Of a DNA stretch of 64,000 nt, positions 22,949-39,070 are shown piece by piece. Made by a program: the position numbers and the translations under genes. The stretch covers positions 310,001 to 374,000 of the forward strand of contig JAQFVV010006546.1 in assembly GCA_028023455.1 (NCBI GenBank), in the 5' to 3' direction. Origin of the DNA: Epiperipatus broadwayi (Eukaryota > Onychophora > Udeonychophora > Euonychophora > Peripatidae). The notes beneath the pieces were generated by a model. It was not told where the DNA came from. It saw only the letters and a list, made by a program, of their open reading frames with translations, and did no database searches. Position 1 is the stretch's first letter. Each line of letters begins with the position of its first letter.

Positions 22949-24380
22949 AAAATGGTGATTTATTCTAGTAATGCTACTACAACTAAATTTATAAATTCAT
23001 TGTTTAATCCAAAACCTCTTGTATATGTATTAATTGACAGATCTTTTGGCTTTTTTGGAGAATTTTTATTTCTCTTCAATTTCCTATTAAATTTAAAAAA
23101 GTGGGGTCTGTTAGGATGGGGGAGAAAGGTAAGATCATGGGGAGGGCAAAAATAGGTGATTTACAGAATGTAGATTAATTTTCAATACCCAGTTTATTTA
23201 TAATTGAAAAAAAAAAAATAGGTTTGGAATTTGAATTCTTCTTTTGAATTTAGAAAATTCTTCTTTTCCAAATAAGAGAAGGAGTAGAACAGACAACGAT
23301 AGTCTGGGCTTGGGATTTATATTAATAAATACTACTATGACTAAATTCATAAATTTCTATATAATCTGAAATCTCATAGAATTAGTTTTCATTGACAGAT
23401 TTTTTTTGGGCCAATTTTTATTTTTTAAGAATTCAATGTGAATTAAGAAAAAAGTCAAGGATGAAAAAAGGAAACAAGATTTTCCCGCCTCATCACTGTG
23501 CTACAAAAAATTTTTTTTATATCTTGTTAGAAATTAGTTTCAAAATAAACTTTGTTGTTGATTTAAAATGTTTTGGAAACAATAGTCTTGCTTTTTATTT
23601 AAATGGTTGTATTATTTTTTAGCTTTAATTTTTAAAAAAATCCCAATCAATAAAAAAGGTTTTATATGAAGCTTTTTCTTGTTTCATAGCCATTCAGTTT
23701 ATCTTCATTTCAAGTGTTTTATTGAATTTTAATTGAATGTAACTGGATCAAAGTCCATAAAGCAATTATCCCCGCTCTCTCCTCACTTTTTGAAAAAACT
23801 AATAAGAAAGAAGAAATTTACGAATTTTTAAAGACATCTAAATTTTCAAACCAAATGTGTCAATTCCAAATCAAAAAAAGTTGTTTGAATTAGGACTTCA
23901 CTTTTTAAAAAATCATTAAGAAAGAAGAAATTTAAAAAAAAATTTAAAGACAAAATCATTGACAATTTGAAATCGGATCTATTAATTAAAACATTGTTTG
24001 AATTAGGGATATTACATATGCTCTTCACTTCTACCCCTTCTCTCTCCTCACTTTTTATAAAGCCAATAAGAAAGACATTTACGTAAATTTTTAAAGATAA
24101 AATAATAAAAATTCCAAAACAAATTTACAAAGAAGAACTTTGAAATTCTAAAACAATCAATTTTGTATGCAGATATTAGGTATATGATAATGAGAAATCC
24201 AAAGAAACCTTGAAAACTTACAAATGACTTTTTTATAAATTGAAAAAACAATATTGTAAAAAGTTTGCCAAAAAAACCAACAACCTATCAATGAAAACTA
24301 ATAGCGACAAGTTTTAGATTACACATTGAATTTATAATTAATTCATAAATATTATTACTAAAAAATCATTTTTCTAAAGA
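22949..24380. repeat. Inverted-repeat complex, about 1.4 kb
   Basis: Related segments lie at about 22949-23110 and 23306-23440 (direct) and 24235-24375 (inverted). They share the run from ACTA-ATTTATAAATTCAT to TTGACAGAT and TTTTTTGG. Between them, a motif CTCACTTTTT-AA-AAGAAAGAA-ATTT recurs three times (about 23781, 23897 and 24048). This looks like a decayed foldback or terminal-inverted-repeat element. No transposase is visible. Confidence 0.55.
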
Positions 24381-24543
24381 AATTTTTAAATGATCAACTA
24401 GTTATCCCAGCATTCTTTCATGACATCAAAACAGTGTTTAAAGAGTTAATAAATAAAAATGAAAATGTAGATGGTTAATTAGATGAGCACCATACAACTT
24501 TATATGTAGTATCTTATATAATTTTTCACTTATTTTTAATTGA

Positions 24544-24830
24544 CTAGTTATTAATTAAATTTATGGAAGTTTCATAAATAATCATAAAATTATTTAAATT
24601 ATGGTTAATATAAAATGTTTCATATATTTGCCTTCTTTGTGGATCTTTAATGTAATTTAAAGGTTTAATATTTTTTGTAGCATCTAATTTATGTCCATAT
24701 GTTAAGTAGTGAATTATAAAACACATTTATTATCTTGCTTATTAATTTCATTGTTATGTTTTTTGGTTATTATCACTGTTTCTCTGTATGACCATAGTAA
24801 ATCATAGCATGTGTCAAAAAAGATTTTTTA
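24544..24830 (-). pseudogene. PLE1-lineage GIY-YIG fragment
   Basis: Reading leftward, one frame gives I-Y-Y-G-H-T-E-K-Q. After a shift, another (24726-24544) gives H-Y-L-T-Y-G and R-R-Q-I-Y-E-T-F-Y-I-N. Both match the PLE1 endonuclease at 3784-4044. Only this end of the element is preserved. Confidence 0.75.
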
Positions 24831-27634
24831 CGTGTAATTATTATTAACATATATATTGTAATAGGATGTGTATCTAACTATGGTCACTCATTGAGTATTC
24901 AAGGCAGGATGTTGACCATTATGAAGCAGATAAGTTGATTGGTGATTTACTCAAATTTTTTGAAATGGCCCCATGATAATTAATGACTAAGTAAGATAGT
25001 ATTCACTTCCGCATAACTTCCGTTACTTCCCCTCTTCTTGATCTTCATTATGCCACAGAATTCAAATTCAGAATGAATATACATGTACTTTATTTCAAGG
25101 TGTGGTTATTCCATATTTGGTATGTGAATTGGATATGCATCTGGCATGATTAATTAGAAAATAGATAAATAAAATGACAAACAACCAATTTAATTTAATA
25201 TTAAACGTTTAACAAATTTATTCGAATGATGATTTTTACTCATGGTTGTTTTATAACTAAAATGATACGCTTGTTTCTCACATAATAATTGGATAGACAT
25301 GATCATCTTTATCAAGTATTGAATCACCCAAACCTTTGATCCCCATGAAGGATGGTCATCCAATATCCTTATTTAATAATTTTAAGTTAACCTAGAATAC
25401 AATTTAAAATATTTTAACATTTAAATCTTTGCTAACTAAACTTTTCTATCATAATTTTGGTCCATAATTTCTGATGCATTTTGATACACTTTGTGATATA
25501 TTGAAGGTTAATATTGCATTCTGGGTTCCCTCCATTCTGGTATCATGTAGATATGTGATAGAACAGACCAATAAATTCCATGTTTTTAGCCATGCATTCT
25601 AAATAATAAACAATTAATAACAAAATTAATTGAACACAAACATTAATCATCAAATACTGTAACTGTTAGAGTGTGAGTGCTAAATGTTGTATACCTTCCA
25701 AGTCAGTAGATTGTTGAATCTATAAGCAAGCAAGCTCAAGAGTCTGTACCTATGTTTTATTACTAAATGGAAAAACTAATATTAGCATTGATGACTTCCC
25801 TTCCCTAAAAACTTAATTAATGATTGGATGGGTTAACCATCTATTCTGAAAAGAAAGAAATCAAAAATAAAAATTTATAAGCTGAAAGAAAATTATAAAA
25901 ACATAATATAAGGTATTAATCCAGTGCAGTTCAATCACAGTTCATAATTTAATAGTTCATATTGGAAATCATCCTGATGTCTTTGCCTTTAGGAAAGTTC
26001 ATTTATCAGGACTGTGTAGTAGTTCATCTGATTGTATCCGATTGCCATTTGGATATTCACAGTGGTGCCTCAGGCTATTTTATATGCGATCTTTCCTGGG
26101 TTGATATATTTTCCTTAATTAGTTGTAACACATTGTAAATTTTTTTCCTGGCGTGGCTATAGAAATGTTGATGTTGAATGATACTCATGTTAGAACTTAT
26201 GGTTGTACGATGAGCATTTCCATCCCGCCAATGTGCATGATTTATTCTTTCCTAGCATCTAATTTGGATTGGAAATATTAGTTTTATAGAATTATTGGTG
26301 GGTTTCTTTGGTCAGTCTTCTCAGGTTGTGATTATAGTGGCTTATGAGCTTTATCATTGAGGATTGTTGAAATTATAAATAAATTATTTTAGACATTTAT
26401 AAAGTAAATCTTTTTGAAAATGTAATTTATTTGATTTAGTTTTGCCAATTTCTCTTTCTCTTTCATTGTTATTTCTCTTCCTAGAGATATACTATTTTTC
26501 AATGGCCACCAATCTACGCTTTCAAATGACTGCTTTGAATTTAAATTTTAGTCGAATAAATCTTAACTTGCCGATGAAAAGATTAAATCTCCATTGAAGA
26601 AGAAAGAGCTTTCATATATATATATCCTGTGTCGTTTCTTAAAAAAAAACAGGTTATTCTATACTGCATCATATTTGACTTTCTGGTATATTGGTTTAAA
26701 TTCGTGCTTTTATTTGCATTGTTGAAGTCTCGTTTTGTTATTTATAAAATTTTATACTGGATTAATAAACAAACAAATTTAATAATAATTATTGTTTCTT
26801 TCTTTTGTTTTTTGAGGTTTTGCTTGCTTGCATTTGTGGGTTTGAGAATTTTTTTTAAAAATCTGTATTGTTGTAGATATGGGTTCAATTTGCAGATTTA
26901 CACAGTTATTAATACATAATTAATAATGTATATTTGGTTTATTTAATTGTGTGATTCTTGTTTGGTGTTGTACGTAAAGGGCGCTGGTTGAGTTGTTATT
27001 TTCCTACTTAAAATTTTATCATTACTTAGATCTATATATATAATTTGTAAGGTAACACCTTACAATATATATTTAGCAGTTGTCTATATATTTTTATTAT
27101 TATAATTTATATGAAAAAACAGCATAAAGAACTTCATTAATTTCCATTTTTTATGATATATATATAGTGCAATCGACACATGTCAAGCTCATATTAAAAT
27201 GTATGAATTAATTTCATAATTAATCTATGGTCTTCTGATAAATATGTGATAAAAATATTAACTAATACATTAACAGTATAGGTCAACGTTTGATTTGAAT
27301 ATATTTACATGCAAAAATATTAATTGCTCAAATGATTGAATTTCATTGCAAGATTTTCCTTTTAAATCGGAAGTAAATTCAAAATGATGATATTCACAAA
27401 ATCTATTTTTAGCTAAATTTTTATATTTCCCATTTTTTAAACACACACAAAAAATTTTTTCTATGCAATAAAATTTGAATTTATGCCAATGAATCTTTTT
27501 AAAAAGTAAGTAAAGGAAAAATATTTAAATTATATTTTCATCATTGGTTAGAATGTTATCTTAAAATTCAATATTCAAAAATTTAAAGACATAAGATCGA
27601 CTCCTATGCTAATATTGTCACTAGTCAGTCAGTA
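24831..27634. other. No gene identified
   Basis: AT-rich sequence. The hydrophobic frame at 26629-26919 has no recognisable motif and biased T-rich codons, so I do not call it a gene. Confidence 0.4.
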
Positions 27635-27674
27635 ACACCTGAAGAAAAGTGGAGAATAACCCAAACGTTGTGTA
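27635..27674 (+). ncRNA. Degenerate hammerhead-like relic
   Basis: ACAC then CUGAAGA (a permitted CUGANGA), a weak stem II (UGG/CCC), AAAC where GAAAC is expected, GUU, and GUGU that pairs with ACAC as stem I. The G12 position is missing. Judged alone it could be chance, but it has the layout of the better cores elsewhere in the window. Confidence 0.25.
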
Positions 27675-29389
27675 ATTACTAATCTGTGTTGTTTATTTGT
27701 GTGTTATTATAAACAAATTGCTTGGATTTGAAAAGTTTAAATAAAGTTTAAAATTTTCTAGACCTTTAATGTTTAATGATGGATGATGGAAATAGTCCAA
27801 CATATTATCACATCTGATATACCATCATAACAAACCTTCAGGCAAACAATGATATGGATTGTGTTTTTTTCACTTGTTTTATTTAACTTTCTTGATTCAA
27901 AATTATTCAAACCAAATATTTTGAATTAGAAAAAAGTGTGAAATTTATATTGGATTGCTTACACAATAATATTGTCCTCTCACTAAGCATATAAATAAGA
28001 AATACAAAGTATAATTAAATATTTTTGCAGATTGTTTTACTTTAAAAAAAAAAAAAACTCAATGCAATTACTATGTTATGGTTTTAAATTTTAACAGAAA
28101 ACTAATATTGTATGTATAAAACTAATATTGTAGGTATAAAATGAGCCTTTTAAAATAACTCAATGCTCAGCAAAATCCTCTCCATCACTAGAGGAATGGT
28201 GAAGGAAAAGACACTACTCACCAGGCTTGGCAATTGCTGGGTGATGAAAATTTTACTGATTTTTTATTGTTTTATTCTTTACCTACAAATTTCCAGATAC
28301 CTATTTACTGTTAGTTGATTAGTAGATTGGTTATGAGCAAGTTATCTGGGAATTTTTTTTTCAAGATTATAGAAAAAAATATGTTTGCTTGGCCAAATTC
28401 GAACCCAAATCATCTGTGTTGAAACTGGATACTCTTCCATTGCACCATGAAGTCTTATATAATTGTATTATATATATATATATGGAGAGAGAGATTTGCT
28501 GAAAGTCATTTGGCATATGTTACAAACTTAAATTAAAAGAGAAATTTGACATCACAAATTAGTATCATTGCACAAATTGGATCATTATTGTATAAATATG
28601 CCAAATAATTGAAAAGATGAATGATTATCAATTAGAAGACTGCATATATTTCTTATTATAACCAGACATTTGAGTTAGTTGATTACTTTAAATTATAAAA
28701 TATTTTTATTAATACAAATATATCAGAGCTTTTCATTAGTTTTGGATGAATATCTATGCCGAATCAAAAGCTCAGTTTAGCAAATAATGGATATATAAAT
28801 TTGTATGCTGTTGTTCATCTACTCAAACTGTGCCCTAAACTTTCAATGAATTAAGACAGATTGCATGAACATAAATATGGATTCAGGATTGGTCAGAGAA
28901 ATTTCATCAACTTTGGATATTTTATTGATATTAACCTTATAGTAAAATTTAAAAAAAAGATTTAAAATGTTATTGCAAATTTAAAAAATCAAATTGAAAA
29001 ATTAGATTATGACAAAATAAAAAAGAACCCAAATATATTGATGGTCCAACATTAATTGACTTTAATACAAATGATAAAGGCATATTTTTGTCTCCTTGAT
29101 AATTTATTAGCATGAAAACAATCATAAATCTTAAGATTTGCAAATGATTATAAATATCTGTAAATAAAGAACACAATAGTTGCAGTTTGAAATTTCTGTA
29201 ATTCATTATGGGTGTAAAAACTAAATTTTGAAGAAGAAAAAAAGAAAAATACCAATGGTATGTGATATCAGTCAGAGACTTCTTAAAATATTGATGACAC
29301 ATACACAAGTAATCAAATAGATTCTTGATTAGGTTAAATCTACTTTCAAAATACAAAAATTTATATTACTTGACATTGTAATAATAACA
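27675..29389. other. Mostly featureless; contains a tRNA-like SINE relic
   Basis: No gene is seen. A TA microsatellite lies at about 28470-28482 beside the tRNA-like relic. The minus frame 28970-29356 has no recognisable motif. Confidence 0.4.
28390..28457 (-). repeat. Degenerate tRNA-like SINE or tRNA pseudogene
   Basis: On the minus strand: ATGGTGCAATGGAAGAGTAT (A-box-like D arm), an anticodon-arm-like stretch, and TTGGGTTCGAATTTGG (B box within a decayed T arm whose pairs are now mostly G-U). It differs from the SINE family at 51.4 and 57.3 kb. Confidence 0.5.
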
Positions 29390-32275
<2,886 letters not shown>

Positions 32276-32935
32276 TAGTAGTAGTTCAGCAGCAAGCAGT
32301 TCATTTGCATAGAATACTTGCATAGAATAAAGTTTTCTAGCTTCATATTATATAGTCTCAAAGCACTTCAAATATGAAGATGACAAGGTAAAATTGTTAC
32401 CTATATACATTACTTATAATTTTCAGGCACCCAATTACTTTTTTTTTTATTTCTACAGATTTTTTAAATAGTAAATTTGGAAAAAAATATTGCATTTAAC
32501 CATAAATGACAAAAGTCAAATCAAGGTCAAACATGACAATGGTGCTATCAGTGACCAAATATCTCTGGCCAATATTATCAAATCTCAAGATCAAAGTGCA
32601 GATTTAAATCAAACATATGAGAACTCTAGTAGCAACAATGTGCAAATTCTATATGACAATAAAACAAAAAAATACAAATTCTATGCAAACATACAGAAAT
32701 GTCATTGGTAGTGATGCACAAATTATCCATGGTAACCAGGGTATACATTCAACCATGGTAACCAGGATATAGGTTAAAATGGTATTACTTGCTTCAAAGC
32801 TCAAACTACAAATTCTAAAAAAAAACATATGCAAATGTCATCAGTAATGAACAACAATGTAATTCCAAACACTCTAAGGTCAATTCCATCTTTTCTGAAA
32901 AACTATTCTCAATGATACTGCAGATTTGACTTAAA

Positions 32936-33066
32936 ATATATAACAGCTCTATCCCCCTACAACCATTCCCTGAACATTGAAAACACTAGCACATATTACT
33001 GTATATAACAGCTCTATCCCCCTACAACCATTCCCTGAACATTGAAAACACTAGCACATATTACTG
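32936..33066 (+). repeat. Perfect tandem duplication, period 65
   Basis: The segment beginning ATATAACAGCTCTATCCCC is repeated immediately and without visible change inside the ORF1 5' region of LINE unit 2, so the duplication is much younger than the element. Confidence 0.9.
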
Positions 33067-33089
33067 ATGGATTCCATAGCACCATACTC

Positions 33090-34260
33090 TGGGACCTGTA
33101 CACAGTGTTTAAGTCTTTTTACCCCAGTCTCTAGGGCTATTAATCACTGATATGAATGATATGAATGTTTCTCTCTACAAGTTCCCTCAGTAACTTCACT
33201 ATGATGCCACAGTATTGCATGCAATGGGAGATTTAATCAGTCAGACTGCTGATCAGTCAAATCCAAGGTACCTGGTGATTGAATTTTTTCAGGTTATTCA
33301 AATGGAGTGCTTTTAAAATCCAATCAAAATACTTGTAAACTTTGTGCTGATAATGGTTGATGCAAATCAGAACAACTGCATCACTGGGGTGCCCACAGAA
33401 TACTTATTTTGGACACACCCCATAAGATTTTTAAGGACTTATGCAGCTCTTTGGCAAAGTTACATTTTTTCAATCAATTCTTCTCAATGATCACCCTATA
33501 CCTATTCCAAGTAACAGTTACACATTCAAGACTCAATTGCATCCAGATATTGACCCAAACATAATTATTACTCAAATTCTTGGCTAAGAGGCAAATTTAT
33601 ATTTATATATTTAGAGTAAAAAATCTCAGTGCTATGTCTGCAAACAGTAGTGTCATCTTGCAACTCAATGTTTCAACCTATCAGCCCTATCTTCATTACC
33701 AGATATTCCTTGATCAAATTTGCAAACAAGCAGCCATCAACTAGTACCTGGCCGCTCCTCAGTTGGGGACTACAATTACAGTCAATCTGATGGTTCAACA
33801 ATCTTCTTGCACCAGACTCAGTTGGGGACTACAATTACAGTCAATCTGATGGTTCAACAATCTTCTTGCACCAGATTTACAATTTATATCACTGGATCAC
33901 ATCTTTAGATCAGAGTAAATATCTCTGTTTATCCCCATTACATATAGACAACTTTGTATCTAGAATCTAGTCAAACTGCTATTCTCCCCAGTGCAACAAG
34001 TATTCCGGGTTATAACCCTATTGCCCAGCCTCCCTGTAAGATGGGGTCCACACCAAAGCACAGCACCATGCCTATCACCCATACCACTTCTCCTCGTTCC
34101 CAACCCATAATGAAACCAAGAGAATATCTGGACAGCCTAAGAAAAATCTTCAATAAAGAAAACTCCAAAACTAATAATACATACCACATACTACTCATTG
34201 CTGAGGTTGCTGACAATCCTAAAGACCATACAAATTACCACCTCACAGTATCAGCCTGAT
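33090..34260 (+). pseudogene. LINE unit 2 ORF1 (CCHC protein), broken
   Basis: Fragments parallel those of units 1 and 3: S-L-G-C-P (30340 equivalent), then a zinc-knuckle-like C-Y-V-C with H and C at the CCHC spacing near 33630-33680, interrupted by a TAG. Downstream M-K-P-R-E-Y-L-D-S-L-R-K-I (about 34110-34150) matches unit 1. A 59-base perfect tandem duplication sits at 33760-33877. ORF1 proteins of this kind bind element RNA. Confidence 0.6.
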
Positions 34261-34359
34261 TACACACCTTGCTTATCATTTGAATCAGAACCAACAATAT
34301 TCCAACATGACTACCCCTTTCCAACTAAATTCATCAATTACCCCCAGTCACAATTGATC

Positions 34360-35130
34360 AGCAAACAATTGCACTCATTGATATTCAATATTAGCAGCTT
34401 TAAATGCCATCTTACAGTCTTTTCTTTCACCCCCCCTCCAGAATCATTAACCATCTTTATACTTTATGAAACTAGAAATAATAGAGTTCAATGTCCACAG
34501 CTTCAATTCACCATCAAAGCTATACCAATTACACATGTGGTTAATATCATCCAACCTCATGTTCTCAGACTGCTGGAAAGCAAAATTTTACAGAGGATCT
34601 CAAATTGACCCTGCTGCCTATCTTCATTGATATTGTTACTGAGATTGCTTAGAAATACTTCTGTGCCCTGAGCAGACACTAGAATCCTCATCACCTCCAA
34701 TTGCCCATTCAAGTCATTTAAAATTTCTATATATTAATGGGCACTTACTAATTAGCACTTTTCACCACCATAAGGTAGCACTAAACATAGTATTCATCTA
34801 TATTTCCCCTGGTCTTATAGTCATTACCTATATCATCCAAACCATCAATTCAGTTCTTGCAACTAACTCACATCCCAATCATATTAATGGGTGATTTCAA
34901 TCTGAATTACTCAACTTTTATAATGACTTCATTTCTTAAACTTTCCACTAATGAGTGCCCAGGGTTTTCTATCATCTCGCTCAATCATTTTTCACAATAA
35001 AACATGGCACACCTATTGACCTATGATTTTACTCTCAAATGTTGCATTACTTAATAGAACTTAACCTTAATCTCACTCCATTTTCAGACTATTCTGTTTA
35101 AGCAGTCATACTTAACCTTAATGAACTCCA
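34360..35130 (+). pseudogene. LINE unit 2 APE endonuclease, broken
   Basis: I-F-N-I-S-S near 34380 is the decayed N-terminal motif (normally L-N-I-R-S). S-L-T-I-F-I-L-Y-E-T-R near 34450 holds the metal-binding Glu region. I-L-M-G-D-F-N-L-N-Y at 34880-34909 is the G-D-F-N signature. Such a domain nicks target DNA to prime insertion. Confidence 0.75.
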
Positions 35131-35879
35131 AGCAACATCTATTCAATTACATAAAACAATTCATGTGATATTTCCCTCATTTACTACTGAGCTTATGTTT
35201 TCCAAATCCTATATCATGTTGAACAAGCTACACTAAATGGCTTTAGACACAGTTCAGAAGTATTTTGCTTTCATACACATATTTAATATACAATGCATAA
35301 CATGATGACCCCTCCCTCATGTTTTCTAGCATTGACCAAATTTCTAGTTCACCTATCAAACACCCCAACAGCTAACCAGCATCACTCAAATTGACTATAA
35401 TGTCTGCAAACATTAGAAGAATTACCTTGCTATCAAAAAAAGAAAAAAAAGCCTAATCCAGCAGCATAGGGATGAGAGCATATGTGCTCTGGACATTGGG
35501 TCACCTATCCTCATCAAAAGTCCCTATGGCACTTTAAAATAACATAGATGTATGTACTGGACACAATATTATCCACCCTATATACCTGCACTTTAAAAAT
35601 AAACTTCAGTCCCATGATATATTCACTCTATTCGTATACTGTTTTGGATGACCGGAAAACTACTATCCTCTTCGAAACCAGCCAATTTCTCCTAAACTTG
35701 CCACTATTGAAAACTCTTGTCATCATTCTGGGTCTCATGGAATTTTCTGCATTTATTTTGAATCCTTTTAGTCATTTCACTATGTTTTATTTTTGGTATC
35801 TGACAAATTTCCTATCCTTAGGATATGTAATGTGAAAGGTTTGAACCCAATTGCAATAATGCCTTTCTATCTCCATGGG

Positions 35880-36760
35880 ATCATTAGTCATTAAAATACT
35901 TGAGAAAGTAATCAAAGATGAAATTGATCCATTTATTTTTCTATTATTATCTCATCTATAGTTGGCCAAAAAGGCTCCTCCACCAGCCAAGCAGCACTCA
36001 TATTTATGACAATTTTAATCTATCTCAGTTCACAATAAAAATACAGACCTTGATTCCATCTCAACCTACTTATTCAAATGCTCACTAATACACCATCTCA
36101 CCCATTCTCTTATACTTAATCACCAATCCTCCTTCTGAATCATGAGATGTCTATCATTCTTATGGTAGAAATTCTCCATCCTTCAATTTTATTCAATCAC
36201 TCTTACAAATGTCACCCCTAAGTTTATTACATTTTATACTACATAAATTCACTTTTACAAAGAAATACAAAATATACAGAATAACATTACCAGAATTCAA
36301 ATTCCACATAACCAGCAATACATTCCCTTCATAACCTACATGGATGACATCATTGTCTTTCTATATTCTCAGAAACAACTTCTCATATTGCAAAGCATTC
36401 TTAATGCATTACACATCAGACTATAAACTGTACTTAAAAAGTGCTGCATGGACTCTATTTACAAAGAAATCATATTTCTAAGTTTTTTTTAAGAAAACTT
36501 ACTCCATTCATAGGCTTTACCTTTTACAAAGACTCCCTTAATATGAGATTCACAATACAAACTAAGTTACAAACTAATGTACTCCAAATTACCAATTCAC
36601 TTTCTAAGTTATATTTATACATTTACTCTAAAATACATATGTTCAGTAATCTTGATATGATACTCTGCACTGATTATCAAATTTTCAAAGATGTTCATCT
36701 GGATAAAGTGCTTTGGGACTGCAAGACTGTATCAATCTCCATAATACAATGATCTAGACC
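35880..36760 (+). pseudogene. LINE unit 2 reverse transcriptase, broken
   Basis: I-K-I-L-E-K-V-I-K-D-E near 35890 is the usual K-x-x-E motif before the fingers. P-F-I-T-Y-M-D-D-I-I-V-F at about 36325-36360 contains the catalytic Y-M-D-D (36337-36348). L-K-S-A-A-W-T-L-F-T-K-K follows at about 36430-36470, corresponding to the K-S motif of region 5/6. F-I-G-F-T-F-Y-K-D-S near 36505 matches unit 3. Several stops and shifts. Confidence 0.75.
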
Positions 36761-38461
36761 TGCACAGCATTTGGGTATTCTATATACAAAAAGTCATTAA
36801 CTTAATAGCAGCTTTAGAAACTGATTTCAAAATCTTCAGTAACTGCTGACAATAACTTTTACAAATAAACATGCCCCTTTAATACCATATGTTACAGATC
36901 TTATTCACCCAATCCTAGATACCACCAACTAGATCAACCTCTTCCCATATTTCCACATGTATTTATTAGCAATGTATAATCTGCTTTATCCAAACCCTGG
37001 CAATAATTACCTCTTCTCAATGCTTGGCATTAATAACCATTGACTTCTTTCCCAATTTAAAAAAATGAGCATTAAAACCAAAAATTTTTGACTTCCTAAT
37101 TAGACTCAATCTGTGCATGCTTTCAACATATTTTTTCTGCAATATTGCTGTAACTACAAAAATATCATGACATTCTGTGAACCAAGGAGATTCAACAACA
37201 ACTTTTAAGTGAATGCTGAGCACTAAATTCCACATGCCAAATTATGTTAAATGCATACAGCCAGCCTGTTACTTTCATTCACCACATAACTCAGTACTGT
37301 CAAATATTAAATATTCCTGCAGCTTATGCAGACACATTTACCCTGTTTGACTTCTGGTGCACTTGTTGCACCCTCTTATTGGGCAACAGCACCAGGAAGC
37401 ATCCATTCACATTTACTAATAAATTATGCCAGTTAAAAAGCATGGGATAACATCATATTCCTCAGAACTTTTTATAGCCACCTGGGAATTCACTAGAGAG
37501 CAATCCAAACTATAAGCTGCCACAACCACAGTAGGCAGTACTAACAATTTTCTTATTTATCTCCTTCATAATACAACTAGCCATATGAAATACTACATTC
37601 CAGAATAATTCAATGCCTCAGAATGCTGTATAATTATACCAGTCAAGCTCCGAGTAAATAAATTTTAATTCAAATGATATTAATTTTTTTTTATATCCTA
37701 TGCTATATTATACAGAAAAGTATGATTAATAACAATCATTTGTAATTTCCAACATTCATAAAATTGTGTTGTAATCAACAATATTAATCATATTTATATA
37801 ATAACCAACAATCATTATTCTTGAAATGCATTTGTAACCCTGGCAAAATCTTGGTAAACCATTTGTAAACTTATATAACATATCTTTTGGTCAATAAAGT
37901 ATATTTTTTAAAACATCATCATCATCACAAAAATAATAGTAATAATAATAATACTAGTAGCAACAGCCCATGTAAAAAACTTCAGTTTTGTTTACATAAA
38001 ATTCATTTAAAACTTTTATTTGACAAGATAAAATTATCTCTTATTACAATTATTTATCCCAATCACATGATAACTCATTTATCAAATTTGTTTAAATTTG
38101 TTATTCAAAATTTATAAAATAATTTATCTAATGATGGCAACTGAGTTGTCACATGACCAGGTAGCTGGTACCAATAGTGTTGCTAAAAATAATCCTTAAC
38201 AGATCAGTAGCAAAAGAATAGTTATCAATAATAAAAATGATAATATTTCAACAATTCTTAATTTCATTAACATAGAATTCCACCATTCAAAGATAATACA
38301 AACATGTGCTAATGTTACTAAAAATAACCCTCAATATATTAAAAGCAAAAGTAATAATAGTCCAATAGTTGTTAATAATGAAAGTAACACTATTTCAATT
38401 ATTCCCTAAGTCAGCTCCATAATATTGATAAACCATCCCGGGTGACATTAGGGAACTGAAC

Positions 38462-39070
38462 ATGATAACCAATGAAAATTTCAATAATTTGATCCCAAGA
38501 GAATTATTTGCAACTTTTAAAAGATTTTTTCCCAGTCAGTCCAGAATTCTATCTGCTACAGAAATCAATGTTTCTCTCTATAAATTTTCTAGGCAATTAT
38601 TAGTTGGCACAATACCCTTGTATGGGTTGTGGGATACCATTGCATGCATTGCTAACCATCTGAATCCCTGGTATTTAATACTCAAGTTCTTTCAGACTAC
38701 ACAGAGAAACCGATTGCAAGCACAAATAAAATCACGTGGAAAATTTGCCTTAATTGCAGTTGATCTAAATTGCTACAACTGTATCACAGGAGTCCTCAAA
38801 AACATTTACATGGGATATACCCTTCAAAATTTCCATGGAAAAGTTACTGCTTTTCAACCCATATACCTGATGGATACTTATTATACCCATTCCTAGTAAT
38901 TGCTATGATTTCAAATTACAGCTTTACCATGACATCGATTGAAACATAATTCCTTGATTAAGAAGCCACCCTGTGGCTATATATCAGAGAATTGAACCCC
39001 CAGTACTGCACAATGTGCTGATTTCCAGACATCACTTTCAGTAAAGCCTGTTGATTACCTAAATCCCCAA
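38462..39070 (+). pseudogene. LINE unit 3 ORF1
   Basis: The open stretch 38462-38896 encodes V-S-L-Y-K-F, L-W-D-T-I-A-C-I-A-N-H-L-N-P and C-Y-N-C-I-T-G-V-L-K-N, all mirrored in unit 1 and, more decayed, in units 2 and 4. A C-T-M-C remnant of the zinc knuckle lies near 39009. I see no known domain in the N-terminal part. Confidence 0.6.

Larger units (their letters stand above)
32276..37950 (+). mobile_element. LINE array unit 2, full-length but decayed
   Basis: About 5.7 kb, bounded by trinucleotide tracts. The order is ORF1 with CCHC knuckle, APE-type endonuclease, reverse transcriptase with a YMDD box, a C-terminal region and a 3' end with AATAAA before an ATC/TAA tract. All frames are broken many times, indicating great age. 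The clade is not clear to me; the YMDD catalytic box is unusual for APE-type LINEs. Confidence 0.78.

Noticed and set aside
26629-26919. Hydrophobic 96-codon frame
   Set aside because: T-rich codons produce apparent membrane segments; no start context, splice signals or motif.
28970-29356. 128-codon minus-strand frame
   Set aside because: No motif or repeat relative; composition equals the surrounding AT-rich DNA.
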